Positions 10,191 to 22,703 of a stretch of 64,000 nt of DNA are shown here, one piece after another. Origin of the DNA: Xenoacremonium recifei (lineage: Eukaryota > Ascomycota > Sordariomycetes > Hypocreales > Nectriaceae); assembly GCA_012184525.1 (NCBI GenBank), contig WOFQ01000008.1:434001-498000 (forward strand), given 5' to 3'. The notes under the pieces are model-generated. The model was not told the origin of the DNA and made no database searches. It saw nothing but the letters and a program-made list of their open reading frames with translations. How positions within the stretch are numbered: the first letter of the stretch is position 1; each line of letters opens with the position of its first letter. Both the position numbers and the translations under genes were made by a program.

Positions 10191-11912
10191 TTAACCACCA
10201 AGACTGTTGTCATCGCGGAACTTCTCCAACTCAGTGAGAACCTCGCGCAGTGTTGGTCGGTCGTAATAGTTCTCCTTCCAATCTCCCCTTTGCATACCCT
10301 CCGTCCTCGCTTGAAGCCATTTCTCCGATTCAGCAATCTCCCGTGTCCACCAATCCTTTGCGGTCTGCTGTACTTCCTGAGCAGTGGACTGATCGGTGTT
10401 TTCGTACTTGCGTAAAACAAGTTGGAGTCTGTTCCTCACAATGAGCTTGCTCATGCCGGGTTGTCGGCCACGGGTGCACCGGTCGATGAGTTCTCGTATG
10501 GGCTTCGGGGTTCTCGTGTATCCCGGAAACTCAACACGAGGTTCCCACCGGTACGACAGCCAGACAGCCGCTCTCTGGGGGGCGCTATTGCCTTCAAAGA
10601 TGCACCAGAGAACACGGCCAAGCATGTAGACCTCGCAGGCTTCCTGTTCGACCCGTGTGAGGCACGCCCACGGCACGTTATAGCCTCGATTGGGCCAGAC
10701 GTAGTCTTCACGTGAGTCTCCGATTTCTTCCCAATCCGGTAGCATCGCAGACAGTATCCTAGAGTACTTTGCGGAGACTTCCAAAGGGATCTCTTCATCG
10801 ACTGCAAGCAATCGGACGTACTCCAGAGCATTGACCTCTGGTGCGGCAAACTCGCACCAGACGCCCCGCTGCTCGAAATCGACCATGACGGCATTTCGAG
10901 CAGCTGAAAGTACAACGTTGTCAAGTCGGAGATCTGGATAGTAGAAGTCGGGTGATGTCTCGCGCAGGTGAAGAAGCGCCGAAGCCAGCTGGACGGACCA
11001 CCGTGTCTCGTCGGCCAGAGACACCATGTCGTGTATGCGCAAGAATGGTATCAAGTCACGCAAGCTGCCATACGTATGATACTCCAGAGTAAATCCAATG
11101 ACCGCTACTTTGCTCCCAAAACTGCATTTCTTTGTGACCAGGTGCGCAGGTCGGGCAACGATGCTGGGATGGGGTTGTATGCTGAGCAGTTGTTTCAGCT
11201 CGTGATAAAGATATTTGGTGTAGCTGGTTAATGCCTTGAAAATCCATGTCTCGTCACCGATCTTGACGAGGCACACACTATCGTGCAGCTGCGACAAGTA
11301 CACGAGGTTGCCGATATCGATTGTTGGAGGGAGTTGGACTTCCTCCCATGCAGTCTCTAATGCCGAAACTGACAAGAGTTGCCGTTCGAGATGATACGTC
11401 GGAGCGATGGCGATGACGGCATCCGCAACTTGTACTGGTAAGTTCTTAAACACGATTCGAGTGCCGAAGGGGTTGTTCCAGAACCGAGCTGGGTCCTGCT
11501 GATGAGAGGTCCAGTGTTGCAGAATGCGCAGGATATGGCGCGTGATGCCAAGGGTTGCAATGCGGGAACCGCTTGTAGTGTGAAACACCACATCCAAGTC
11601 TAGAACTTTACGCAGATCCGGATCGAGTTTGGCTGGCTCCGGTATGAATACGTCCATCCGCAGCGGAGGGATCGGGCCCAGGAAAAGAGGCACGGCATAG
11701 AACTGACTCCCAAAGCCGGTGCAGCCGTCAATGCGCCATAGCGGGCGCTCAAGCTCTGCGAGGCTATCAATGCGGTTCTTTGGGTTCAGCAGAGACCTTT
11801 CCCACGGGGTGTCGTTGCCCTGCGTGGAAGGGTCCTCGGCAGTGGTATCGGCGCTGGAAAACGCCGCCGTAGGGTGAATAACATCGTGGATGGATTGCTG
11901 ACTTAGCTCCAT
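10191..11912 (-). CDS. Protein kinase-like domain protein, probably atypical or inactive
   Basis: This is an intronless gene of 573 residues. The N-terminal third has no recognised domain. From about residue 215 the sequence follows a kinase fold: IFKALTSYTKYLYHELKQLL gives the VAIK-like lysine and helix C glutamate; DLRLDNVVL (about 324-332) replaces HRDxxxxN, with the His-Arg lost but the catalytic Asp and Asn kept; VDFEQRG (about 340) replaces DFG; and CEFAAPEV resembles the APE motif of the activation segment. A C-lobe with LGRVLWCIFEG follows, and the last 80 residues are charged and tryptophan-rich. The product may be an atypical or pseudokinase; substrates are unknown. It is transcribed away from the 5.3-kb gene-free region. 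Confidence 0.65.
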   Translation of the reverse strand: MELSQQSIHDVIHPTAAFSSADTTAEDPSTQGNDTPWERSLLNPKNRIDSLAELERPLWRIDGCTGFGSQFYAVPLFLGPIPPLRMDVFIPEPAKLDPDLRKVLDLDVVFHTTSGSRIATLGITRHILRILQHWTSHQQDPARFWNNPFGTRIVFKNLPVQVADAVIAIAPTYHLERQLLSVSALETAWEEVQLPPTIDIGNLVYLSQLHDSVCLVKIGDETWIFKALTSYTKYLYHELKQLLSIQPHPSIVARPAHLVTKKCSFGSKVAVIGFTLEYHTYGSLRDLIPFLRIHDMVSLADETRWSVQLASALLHLRETSPDFYYPDLRLDNVVLSAARNAVMVDFEQRGVWCEFAAPEVNALEYVRLLAVDEEIPLEVSAKYSRILSAMLPDWEEIGDSREDYVWPNRGYNVPWACLTRVEQEACEVYMLGRVLWCIFEGNSAPQRAAVWLSYRWEPRVEFPGYTRTPKPIRELIDRCTRGRQPGMSKLIVRNRLQLVLRKYENTDQSTAQEVQQTAKDWWTREIAESEKWLQARTEGMQRGDWKENYYDRPTLREVLTELEKFRDDNSLGG

Positions 11913-14900
11913 GGCGCGGCCAAAGTCAGGCGATGTGAAGATCTAGAGCGAAATTGGTAATCAGCCACATACGAGCGTTTCGTTTCACTACATGGTAGAA
12001 AACACCTGTGATATGTATATCGTCAGCGCGGAGCACTGGAGAGGACTGGGCGCAGTAGCGTCAGCGCAGCAGCAGTAGTCTGTCTCGCCAGCGTGATTAC
12101 GAGACAGCGAATGCGAGTTGAGAACGAGGTTGGCGCCGAGAAATTCTACCAATGAGCGGGTGCGGCGTGAGGTGGCGCTGGGAGCTGAAGGACAATGGCT
12201 ATGTGCGACAGCGAGGATGACACAGACAGGTTGGTTGGGCGGCTCTGCATTGGATCGGGCCAGGATTGTGGCCTGGGAGCGGATTGTATCGGGCATGGCA
12301 TGCTGTCTGATCACATGATTCAGCGTTGTTTGTTGGCTCTGCCCAGGGTTCCGATTGAGCTGTCTGTGAGTTGGATGAGGCAGGAGTGACTGATCACACT
12401 CGTGCCCGACTTCCGACTTTGGAGCCGGATCGTGAGGCACAAGATAGGCGATTCATCGACCTAGTGCTTCTACAGAGGAGAAGACAAAATGGCGATCTCG
12501 ATCATGTCTCGAACCCTTTCCGAATTTGATTCTTCAGGTTGCTCTTTTATTCGAAGACACTTGTTCAGGCCACGCGTCGGCGGGGAAGTTCTCTCCAATA
12601 CCACCTGACCTTGGCCTGGGAAGGGCCTCGATCGTTTGTGGACGGCTGACAGATATCTTAGCAAGAGAGAGAAAGTCCAGGCAGACCCAGATGTCCCGTG
12701 TCCAGGTCGCTCGTACAAGGGCCACGGCAGGCTTTGACCCTAAAGGACGGCTTGCCCGTGTCAGCAAAACGAAAACAAACGGAAACGGCTTGCCCATGGG
12801 GTGGTGACGCAGTTCGCTCACAATCCTCTTTATACAGGTTAATTCCGAGGTGGAGGTCAGCAGGGCCGCGACGGCAGCTCGGCGAAACCTGTCTGGGGTT
12901 CCAGTAGTGCACAATCATACTAAGCAGCACGACCAGCTTCGCAGCTGTGGTGAAGCGCTCCAAGATCCTTCGCTCGTGACATCTATATCCAAACGCCACT
13001 TGACGAATTCTTGAGATCGTATATGGGCTTGTGACTACAACTCAGACCCGGCAAGGGAGCAAAGAGAAGCAGACACCTCCACGGCCAGCTCATTGTACAA
13101 GGTTGCAAGCTAGGCACTAGCCATCGCATTACTTTGTCTTTGGAACCACAAAATGGACCTTCGGAAAGTTTTGCAGCCCGGAAAGCATGCAAACATACGG
13201 TCAGGGAGCGTAGAGCGACGGGAGGAGCTTGTCGGAGGCAATCATAGCACAGGACGGGAGCGGACGGGACGCGGAAACGGAAACGAGCTGTGATTTCTAA
13301 CAAATATTTCATACTAGGATCTTAGCGAGAAGCTTCAGGTGAGCGACGGTAACGAAATCGGATTCTTACAGAATTAATAGCTTTGGGGCCAGGCAAAATA
13401 CCAGCTCGGCGTGGTTCATTTCGGCTGCTGGCAGCCAGGTAACTCAATCCTCTTGAGTTCATCTTCATCAACAAAACGATCTCGGGTCTTGTGGACAGAA
13501 GTCTGTTCATCTGGTTCAACAAGCTGGATGTCGGCGCTTTTGATCGGTTTCACGGCTCGTCACGGCTCGTGCTCATCCGGAGGCCTCATGAATGTTCACG
13601 GAGGGAGAGACTATGGACCTAGGAAGAGATCATGCCTGCACGGGTTGAGAACCCCGACGTCGCTTCTCCGACCAGGTGCAAGCTGAGGTGCTTTGACAGG
13701 GCAATATGCCCGGGAGACATAGTGTCTCGTCTTGAGCCTCCGCATCGGGGCTGAGCGACGCATGGGATCTGCTGCAGCGGATGTCCTGTTCCCGTCCAAG
13801 CTAGAGCTGCAGGACGGCGGTGGCCATGCAGACTTCACCGGGATAATAGCTCGAATGACAAGCCACGAGGGGACCGGTCAGTAGATGAAGCTTCAATCAC
13901 ATTGCAAGGAGCCACTTCCGTGGCGGGGAAGATGCCGAGAGGCTGCTTTGGGCACAATGAGAAGAAGCAGATGACAGAGCCGCTTGGACCCATGGCCACC
14001 GTGGAGGATGCAAGAGTTGATGATCCACGACGGTCTGGCGGCTGGGGTTCGGACGAATGTAGTCACAGTCGGTCTCGAGAGAGGTATGAATAGAAACACG
14101 GATAGGGATGAACCAAAGGGACTAACTGAGAGCTAATCTGCTGTTAGCGGGACGGATCCATCTGGGGAGCGGGTAAGGTTGAACTTTACATGACAGACCC
14201 GGCGTGAGGCGAAGGCGAGGTCACCAACTTGTACCATGACATGCCTGATCTCGACGATGTTGAAGCGAGCTCCCGTCGAGTCGTGTCCCTACGTACGACG
14301 CGATGCTCGCGCACGCCCCCCCTCGTGATGCATCAGACGAGAAATCCTACAACCTCCACATCCGAGGTAACCTACCGCTTCTTGCATTTGCACTTTCTCG
14401 TCACAGAAGCCAGGCGTTGCATTGTTGCGGACGACGACGCCCACGATGGTCCAGCCGTCACTAGCGGAGGAGGGGAGAGGAGCAGCTGGGCTCGCCCTGT
14501 CCTATCGCAGGATGCCTTCAAAGAGACGGTCTGCCTGTGTGACACGACGTGCAGCGGGTTGGCTTACCGTTGATTCCGGATGCAGGACGAGACTGTTGGT
14601 TGCCGTGCCTTCGTTATGGTCGTGAGTGATCCAAGCATCCTTGCCTGCAGCCGCCCTGTTGGCGAAGGCGCAGACGATGCCCGCCCTGGGGACATTTCCA
14701 CGAGCCATATTGGACGCCAGTCCTCACCGGTCTGGGCCCTCGCTTCGCACCCGTGCCAACCACCATGGAGCGTCACTCTTGCTGACCGGTTTGTCGTCAC
14801 ATGGGGCGGCCTTTCAGCAGAATGTGCTCCGTCAAACCAACACCGGTCAGCCGGTAGCCCAGCTGACGGCATCGCCAACAAGCCATTAACCCGGTGACGA

Positions 14901-17216
14901 GGCACAGGAGGAGCCAAACCCACTCATTCGACGTCTCTGACTGGCAGGGACCACCAGTCGAGACGTTGAGGCCACGCCCACGAGCTGTTTCTCTGCTCGC
15001 TTCCATGGGCTGTCCGATACGTACGGAGGACCGTATGCACAGCTTGCCGGCTGCAACGCCTGGTACGGTACCCCCTGCGGTACCTGGCATGGAAGGGAGC
15101 GAGCTGAACGAACTCAAGGAAGGCCTGGTAAGCCCGCGTTGTCTCGGACGGGAAGACGCATCCGCGGCTGAGCCAAAGACAAGTACCGACCGAGTTAACC
15201 TAGTTGCAGTCAGAGAGGATTCGGTAGACGTCGATACAAATCTGCATCTACGATTCCGAGCTTCCTTGTACCCTCGAGAACCCAGCGGCGGGACGAGGAC
15301 CGGGGTAGGTAGAAAATACCTTGTTGTTAGCCTCTGCAAGACTTGCCTGCCTGCCGGACCACGCACCTCTGGGCACCCAAGCGTAAGAAAAAGCAAAGTT
15401 AGCGAGGGAGATATCCGGCCATCCCTCGCGGATCCCTGCAAGGCCTGGCTTTCTCGCTACTGGCAGCGACACCAGCGACAAAGCATTGTCAGCCCCGGCA
15501 GTTTGGAGTGCTGGGAACCCGGGTTTTGGGCATCTCGATTTGGTCGTCGCAGTCACATGAGCCTGGCCATGGGTCGACGCTGTGGCATGTCTGGACGCTG
15601 GAAGGAGGGAAGGACGCACTCCTGCCCTGTGCAGAGGCCTCTTCGGGTTTCCTTCCAAGGCTCATCGCACCACCTCCTCCTTCTCCTCCTCTCAATTGAC
15701 TGATCAGAGAAACAGCGCCGCAGAGGCCCTTCATCTGCAAGCCATCATGTGTGCGCGTCTCAACGCCATTGGGCCTCTGGGCAGCGAGGCCCCTCCCCCC
15801 TCAAGAGCCTGTTCCTCTCTGCATCCATTGCGAATGGGCGCTTCGGGTGGCATCCACCTGATCGGATCGCCCCCCGGCTCTCAAGGCCAGGCCGAGTCTC
15901 CCTCGAGGGATCCCAGAGAACCGAGCACTCCCACCATGCGACGACAGGGGGATGGGGCGCTTTTGACAAGACCCTTGGTACCCCTCAGACCGGTGAGAAA
16001 CTATTCAGCACGGAGCCAGGCCGTTGTTCTCCTCAGCGCTCTCACCGAGTCCACTTCTTCCACGCTTCTCTCTGACGGACTACGTCCATCATCGCCCGTC
16101 CAAGTAATCCGTTGAGGCGCCGCCTCTCACAGAGCCTCTCCGTGACCCCGGCATCCCCAGTCGACGCCCAGTCACCCGCCCACCCCGAGCGCAAGCCCCA
16201 GTCCGCGTCCGCTGCTCGCTGCCCTCCCTCCCCGAGCCGCCGCGAGCACATTCGCGGTCTGGGCCTGGCTCGAAGCCAAACGAAGGCGCGCTGAAGGCAC
16301 CAGCGGACAAGACAATCACCCGCTAACGAGCATCAGCAGAGTATCACAGCAGCACAGCAGAGAGTGGCATCTGCCACCTCGTGAGCATTCCAGCACCACC
16401 ATCCATCATCGGCAAAGGCAGCATCCGGAGGCCCAAGACGCCGAGGTCCAGAGCCCAAGCTCCCGAGCCCAAGCCCAACCTACCAAGAAGACAGGGGAAC
16501 CGACGAGCGAGTACGGTGACCGTCTGATTGACTGACAAGCCCCTCTACCATCGCTCGCGACAGATTGATTCCTCTCTCCTCTTCCCACCTCCCGACCAGG
16601 TTGTCCCGGAGGCTTTCCAACGGCACCAGCATCAGCATCAAGCGAGGTACCAGCTGCACGCGACTACACCCATCTAACAGTTCACCCCTCGCCTATCAGC
16701 GCTCACGCCCGCCTTGCCCCCCCAGTCTAGCATCGACATTAGTCGGGCCTTAGCAGCGTACCGCAGTCCAGTACTTCGTACTTACAAACAAACGCCTTCC
16801 GCCAGGCTTCCCGCCCCGGCCTCTTCTCGCCTCGTCGTCTCCCGCATCGCACATCCTTTCCCCGACTCTCTGGGTTCATCTCCTGGCCCGCTCGCCGGCT
16901 CCCAGCCCGTCTAACTCTCTCCACTCGACACGCTACGGGGGTTTCGAAGCTGTCTCTCCGGGCAATGGCCCTTGGTGGCACCTTAGCTCACCACGCCCCC
17001 CCCTCTCCCCTCTCCCCGGTGTTGCTCAGCTTCGCTTGGCCTCCTTGCCCGGGCTTGTTCGACCCGGGCGTGCCAACAAGAGAGACGCTTGTCCTTGTTC
17101 TTGCTTGTATCCCCTAGGCTTCGGTCTCCACGTGGTGGTACTTTGTACCCTTCACTTCTTCTGCTTCTGCTGAGGCGCGGCATTGTTTAACACACCCTGT
17201 CTCACTGCAGCCCATC
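11913..17216. other. 5.3-kb gene-free region upstream of a Zn2Cys6 gene
   Basis: Open frames here (the longest is 269 codons, at 14894-15703 on +) overlap each other on both strands, have no domain and no protein-like composition, and are best seen as chance frames in GC-rich DNA. The right part (about 15650-17215) becomes strongly CT-rich on the + strand with few purine runs, like a long fungal 5' leader running into the start codon at 17217. Palindromic GGTACC-type clusters occur near 15062-15086. Confidence 0.45.
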
Positions 17217-20200
17217 ATGGTAAGAGACTCCCTCTTCCCGGTTGGCGGCCACTTTGCATGGGTTATATCACCGATCCTGCTTTGCATCGGTCTATGATTC
17301 CTATGCGACCAGTGCCAATCACATCTGCGTCTCTTTTTGCTGCCCCATCACAACGCTCGTGTCATCCGTGGAAGCCTTCCGGTCAAGACCGCCTTCCTCG
17401 ACTTCGCCGCAAGCAGCAGCGAGCCCCTCCCCTCTCCCCGGCAATCCTTGCAAGCCGAATGTGCGGTGAATTGACTCTTGTCTGTAGTTCTCTCATCCTT
17501 CTTTAAATTCAAAGAGGCCTCGCCCTTATATGGGGGTTGGAGAGCCAGTGTTTCCACTACCACCACCAACACCTTCGTTCCCGCCATACAACGCCAGCAA
17601 CATTCCATTCAATTACTTGTCCAGCCACGAGCGCCAACTCCTTGAAGAAGCAGCCCGGTTATATAGGTATAGCTCTGGCCTCGAAGTCCATCTCAATCTT
17701 CAGCACAATTCTCTTCAGTCGCGGAAAAGGAGGAGAGTACAAGTAGACCCGCATTACCCAATGACTCAGCAACGCGGCTCCTTCCAGGACTCTTTAGAGA
17801 AGCTTCCCAGCTATGATGAGCAGCTTCATAACCCGTCTGGTGCAGTTTCGAGCTGGTCTGGGGCAGCTGCTGCAAAGCGGGTGACAGATCTTACCTCGAT
17901 GCTTTGTATGAATTGTGGGATCGACTTTGATAGACAGACAGCTGGTAAGCTGAATCTCTTCCTCCCGTCTCCTGTTTGCTTCGTGTGTTGCTGTGCCATG
18001 TCGAGACTCATGGCTGACGCCCTGTTCATCAAGGCTACGATCAGCTCCCTCAGACCTCCCCAGTCACGCATGGCTACAGGAGGCCCTATATCGTGGAGAA
18101 GCGACCTTCGGTGCAGATTTCAACTTCAGCATCCTTCAGTTCTACCAATATCGACTTGGGTTCTCCTATTGAGTTTTGTCATGACAGCGAGACCGATATG
18201 ACCTCGCCGCCTCTGAACAGCTTTCCTATGATCCCCGAGACGCCTCAGCTCGCTGCTCCGCTAGCTGCTCCACTAGTCCTCAGCAATAACTCTAGTCAAG
18301 ATCACGGGTTGCCCGCTCCGCCAGACTACTACATGACACAACCCCTGAAGCAGGAACCTGAGCTCCCTAGTGCGTCACTCATCACTGCTAATCCAACGTC
18401 TCTCCCGTATGGATCAGACCTTGTACCCCTGGGTGATCCGCAGGCTCTGTCCCAACCTGGAATGGCAGCTATCCCAGCCATTCCCTCTTACGGGACGGCA
18501 GGGGTTTCTCTGTCACCTATACTTCACAATGGTTGGAGTGAAGTTCCCCTGCTCGACGATGGCGCCATTGACATTTACCTAAACGCCGCCCAACGTGGAG
18601 GAAAGCGCGGGCCTTTCAAGGACGCCATTCTCCGAGAGCAGACGGCCCATACCCGCAAGATTGGATCTTGTATCAGGTGCAGAATGCAACGGATTCGTGT
18701 AAGTGCTGCTCAATTAGTCGTCACAAGTCGTAGCGCCGGAGTCTCCACTGTCTGTGGGAGACTATTGTCTTAGATCGTCGACCGCTGACTTGTCCTAGTG
18801 CGAGGCCAACGTTAGTGACCCAGATGGCGCTTGTCTGACGTGTAAGAAAGTCGTACATGCCAGGGTCTCTCGTTTCCCATGTCTCAGGTACAAGATCATG
18901 GATATCAAGATGTACAAACCTGGCCAGGTTCCGGGTTTTGAGTGGACGCGCCGTTGGAACAATAACATCTCGGACTCCATCCAGAATTGGGCGTCCTCGG
19001 AGATCAAGACCATCTACATTTCAGAGAACCTCGCCAGAACATGCATGTCCTTCCGGGTCCGCAAGTTCATCCCGCAGGATGGCGACAAGCTGGAGCGTAC
19101 ATGGGTCTACAACGGTACCCAGAGGTCGGTCAACATTCCGCCCTATGCCCTCGTGAGCCTTGAAGAGGGGAAAGCAGCTTATATCAACCATATCAATAAC
19201 TGCATGCCTGGTGCGTTTAAGACGATCCTTCAAGATCGTGGATGTGGGCCAATGCTGTACCGGACGTACATGTTGGCGTACGAGCTTGCTCATGACCTAA
19301 CGCAACCAAAGGAGTGCCGAGATCTTCTGAATCGCACTCTGAGGCTTTGGGTGGCCATCCGTTTGTCCAGCAGGTCTATCTTCATCGTGGGCGACGAGAA
19401 ACTGGGGATGCACAAGAACATCCTCGATGAGACAAACCAAGATTGCGGAAAGATCCCCATCCCACCCGTGTTGGGGGCGCAGACCGACGTCATCTTAATC
19501 CATCATATCCAGACCAAGCTTCGCCGCGATCTTCTGGATCAGCTTCAGAAGATGTTCCATAGAAATAAGCCCAACACATGGCTAGCAACATACCTTGTGA
19601 CCTTTATCCTCCTTCACAACGGCTCTCTGATCACGAGACACGATGCCAGCTACGCTCGTAAGCACGGCATGAATGTGAGAGGGCCCCTGCTTTCTTTCTT
19701 CTCTCCTCTGAGACCAGGCATTATGTTGACTGGTCCCCTAAAAATGACCGGATCGGCGCTAACGAATTCCCAGCGACGCTTCGCCCGCGAGGACAAGGTC
19801 CAGGAGTACTTCCTCGGTGAGACAAAGCCCTACCCCTTACATCTCCACCCGTAACTCGCGGAAGCAGGCTGCTAATCCGGTGGATGGTAGGCTGCAACGT
19901 GCTGCTGGCGTATTTCCACTACTGCAACAAAGGCATCTACCCATTCTCGGAGGCCTGCAAAGATCAGGAGCTGCGCAACCTGGCGGAACTCGACGACGCG
20001 AAGATCAGCTTCGTCCGTGACACTAGGCTGTATGCACGGCACCAAAGTAAGCCTACGAAAGCCCCCTGCCCCCCCATCCCGTACCGATTTCTCGGGGCTG
20101 CGCTAACATAGGACTGCCGTAAAGAGCAAGTATGGGAGCAGCTCCATAACCAGGCCGCCTATGAGGACGACTTCTTTTTCGTAAGCCAATTGTTTGCGGA

Positions 20201-20228
20201 GTTCTGGCAGCCGCTTCCTGGCACGTAA
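17217..20228 (+). CDS. Zn(II)2Cys6 transcription factor with ATG-only first exon
   Basis: The model has seven exons: 17217-17219 (ATG only), 17488-17944, 18034-18698, 18799-19674, 19774-19816, 19891-20046 and 20125-20228, total 767 residues. The zinc cluster is split by an intron: Cys366, Cys369, Cys376, Cys387, Cys390 and Cys403 (CIRCRMQRIRC then CLTCK and a distant FPC). The C5-C6 gap of 12 is wider than in Gal4. The N-terminus is Pro-rich with an early basic KRPRP patch; residues 200-330 are Pro/Ser-rich like an activation region. The large C-terminal part (RVRKFIP...WVYNGTQRSVNIPPYALV...) is the conserved regulatory region of this fungal family, whose targets are not known to me. The alternative start is Met at 17530, which shortens the protein by 15 residues and needs no first exon. 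It is preceded by a very long upstream region. Confidence 0.85.
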
Positions 20229-22703
20229 TTGGACCATGACCGGTGGCCGCGGTCTGGGACGGCTGAGAAAACCAGACTAAGGCGCAGAGCTGAGGTGCCA
20301 GGCTCATGCAGTAGAAGCAACAAGGAAAGGAATCCCCCCGCACAAGGGCACTGAGATTGGCTGATGGGATTGACACCCTTGTCTTTGGGGGGAGGGGCCT
20401 TTCCCAAGGTTGAGATGAAGGGTCATGGGTCGTAGTTTTGGGAAACTTAGATTGTCCTGCTGACACCCGCGACACTCGAATGGGAGGGGCGTGTGAGAGC
20501 AATCAAAATGTTGGGAGAGGGGAGGAGGAAGGAGGGAAGAAGGCTCTAGCAGGGCTGGGGTGGAAATGGCGGTGGGCGGCGGCAAGTCTGGCGGAGGTAC
20601 CTTTCTTTGATGCTGACGAGGAAAGAGGTGCGGGCAGGCAACGGTATTGGTTCCGGCCTGACGGGGGTAGCGGCCTTAAATTCGGGCGGCCGTGACGGGA
20701 CCGGTGCCGGAGCTCGCCCCAGCTCGATGACACAAACGATGATTGGCGATACCGTATTAACGACCGACACGGAGGGTGATGGAAACGACGGGAGAATGAA
20801 TGACACGAAATGACATGATGGATGGCTGGCGTCGCGTCTCCAAGCCGGTGCTGTGTGTCTCGCTCGAATCGACTACGGCCGACTTCGCCGTGAAACCTGT
20901 GGGTCCGGGCTCCGGGCGTCGTGATGAACTTTCGCGGTAGTTGGAGATCCAGCTCCTTCCCCGGCCCGATGCCGGCGGCCCGAGCCTATCTGACTGGGGC
21001 CTGCCAACGCACCTACCGTGGGACCGTATCTCTTGGATGGGATTCACCTGCTGTAAGTGAAGTCACGGTTGTACCAAAAACGAAGTTGTGCGCTGTAGCA
21101 GAGGAGGTCCTCTTCATTTCCATCAGAGGCAAGGTTACCTACTTGCACTTTCTTTTTCCTCAGGGAGCCACCGAAGTCGGTCTGCTAGGTTGCAACGGGG
21201 CGGCTCGGGCTGAAGGTGTGGTTGGTGCAAGCGTACTTTTTCGTCGGGAGGCTGCTGGGTGTGATTGGCAGCCAGCTGTTTCGCAGCGGACGGTAAGCCC
21301 CTGCCTGTAATTACCCAGAACGGCAAGGTCCCCTCCCGCGTTCCCTCCCGTCGGGGTTGTAGTGATTAAGGTACCTTCGCCGTGGGAGGAGACAGAGGAC
21401 CCCTCAAAGCCCAAAGCTCGGGGCGAAGACGGCCGGGGGTTAGGTTGCAGTGGAGACGGGATTCAGGGATGTAGATGGATAGCAGATTGAGGCTCCGTCG
21501 TGCAACCGGGGCACCGGTGACGGTGGACGGTTGTTGACGGGAATGCGACAGGTATGGCGTAACAGGCCACAATGCAACGTACAAAACGGGCCTGTACCTG
21601 GGTGGGCGCGATCAGTTTTTGTTTGCAACGGGAAGCAGCAATCTCCTCTCTGCCAGTCGGTACCTTACCTTGGCTTTTCACTACAGCCGAACATGGATGC
21701 ATAGAAGCACAAGCCCTGTAAAAGGAGCCCCAGTAAACCTGCAGCAGCGGGCTCTCCTCCGCGGCGCTAAGCAATGCGCCAGGCCCCCAGGTCGACCACA
21801 TCAAGTAACACACTCGTAGCACTTTGTTGATTGCACTCTGTTGATTAGTCCAAAGAACATCGTCGCTTGAGACCTCTGAAGACGCCGACTGCAAGCCACA
21901 GCAGACCATCGACGATGATCCATCCCTCAACGAGGTCCCGGGGTGTCGGTGAATGCGCTCTTGCTCAACATGAATACCCGCTTGCAGTGGAGGACAGGCG
22001 GCAGGCGGCAGGTGGCCTCTCGAGACCCGACTGCAGATCCAGACGACCTGCGATGCGTCCGCCGTGTCCCCTGACGTCGACGAGGGACACCGCTAGAAGC
22101 CATCGTGATCCGTAAGGTTTAGCTGGCGGCTGGTTGCTTCCCGCCGGGCTGTAGGTGGCATTGGACAGTGATTCATCGCTTGCCATCCGACGGGGAGATG
22201 CACCTCCTGCACAGTTTCATCCGTATTTATGTAACAAAGCAGCCGTGTAAGTGAGAGCTCCTAATTCGAGAGCAAAAGAAAAGGGGCACCCTTGTTGCTG
22301 AACTCGCCTCCTGAGCCGTCTGCTTCAAGCGTCTTCAGCTCCGGCCGGACTACTTATAATCAGCATTCCATTCGAACCAACATCTCGTTCCTTCCTTCTC
22401 TCGCAGTCCTTCACCCAGCCCGCTCCTTCCCTCTTCTCGTCAGCATTTTGTTGGGATCACACGACAGCTCATTGCTTTTTGACCACCTGCCCAACATTGA
22501 TTCACGAGCAGCCGTTCACGGGCAGCCGTTCACGAGAGCAAAGACATTCGATAGACTCGCACCTTCCGTGAAATCCGTGAAGCCCTCCCCCTACTTAATT
22601 GTGTGTGGGCGTTGCTCCTCCTCCTCTCTTCCCTCTTTCAACTTCAACCTGAATCCTTACGCAACCTGAAACCTAGGCCTCTACCACCAGACTCACTTTC
22701 AAG
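20229..22703. other. Intergenic 2.5 kb, no gene recognised
   Basis: GC-rich sequence with only overlapping chance frames. The final 400 bases before the dioxygenase start are CT-rich (leader-like). They include a direct duplication of a GCAGCCGTTCACG unit near 22509-22536. Confidence 0.4.

Noticed and set aside
14797..16115. Overlapping frames of 177-269 codons on both strands
   Set aside because: Mutually overlapping, no protein-like composition or domain, low conservation signals. Treated as chance frames in GC-rich leader DNA.
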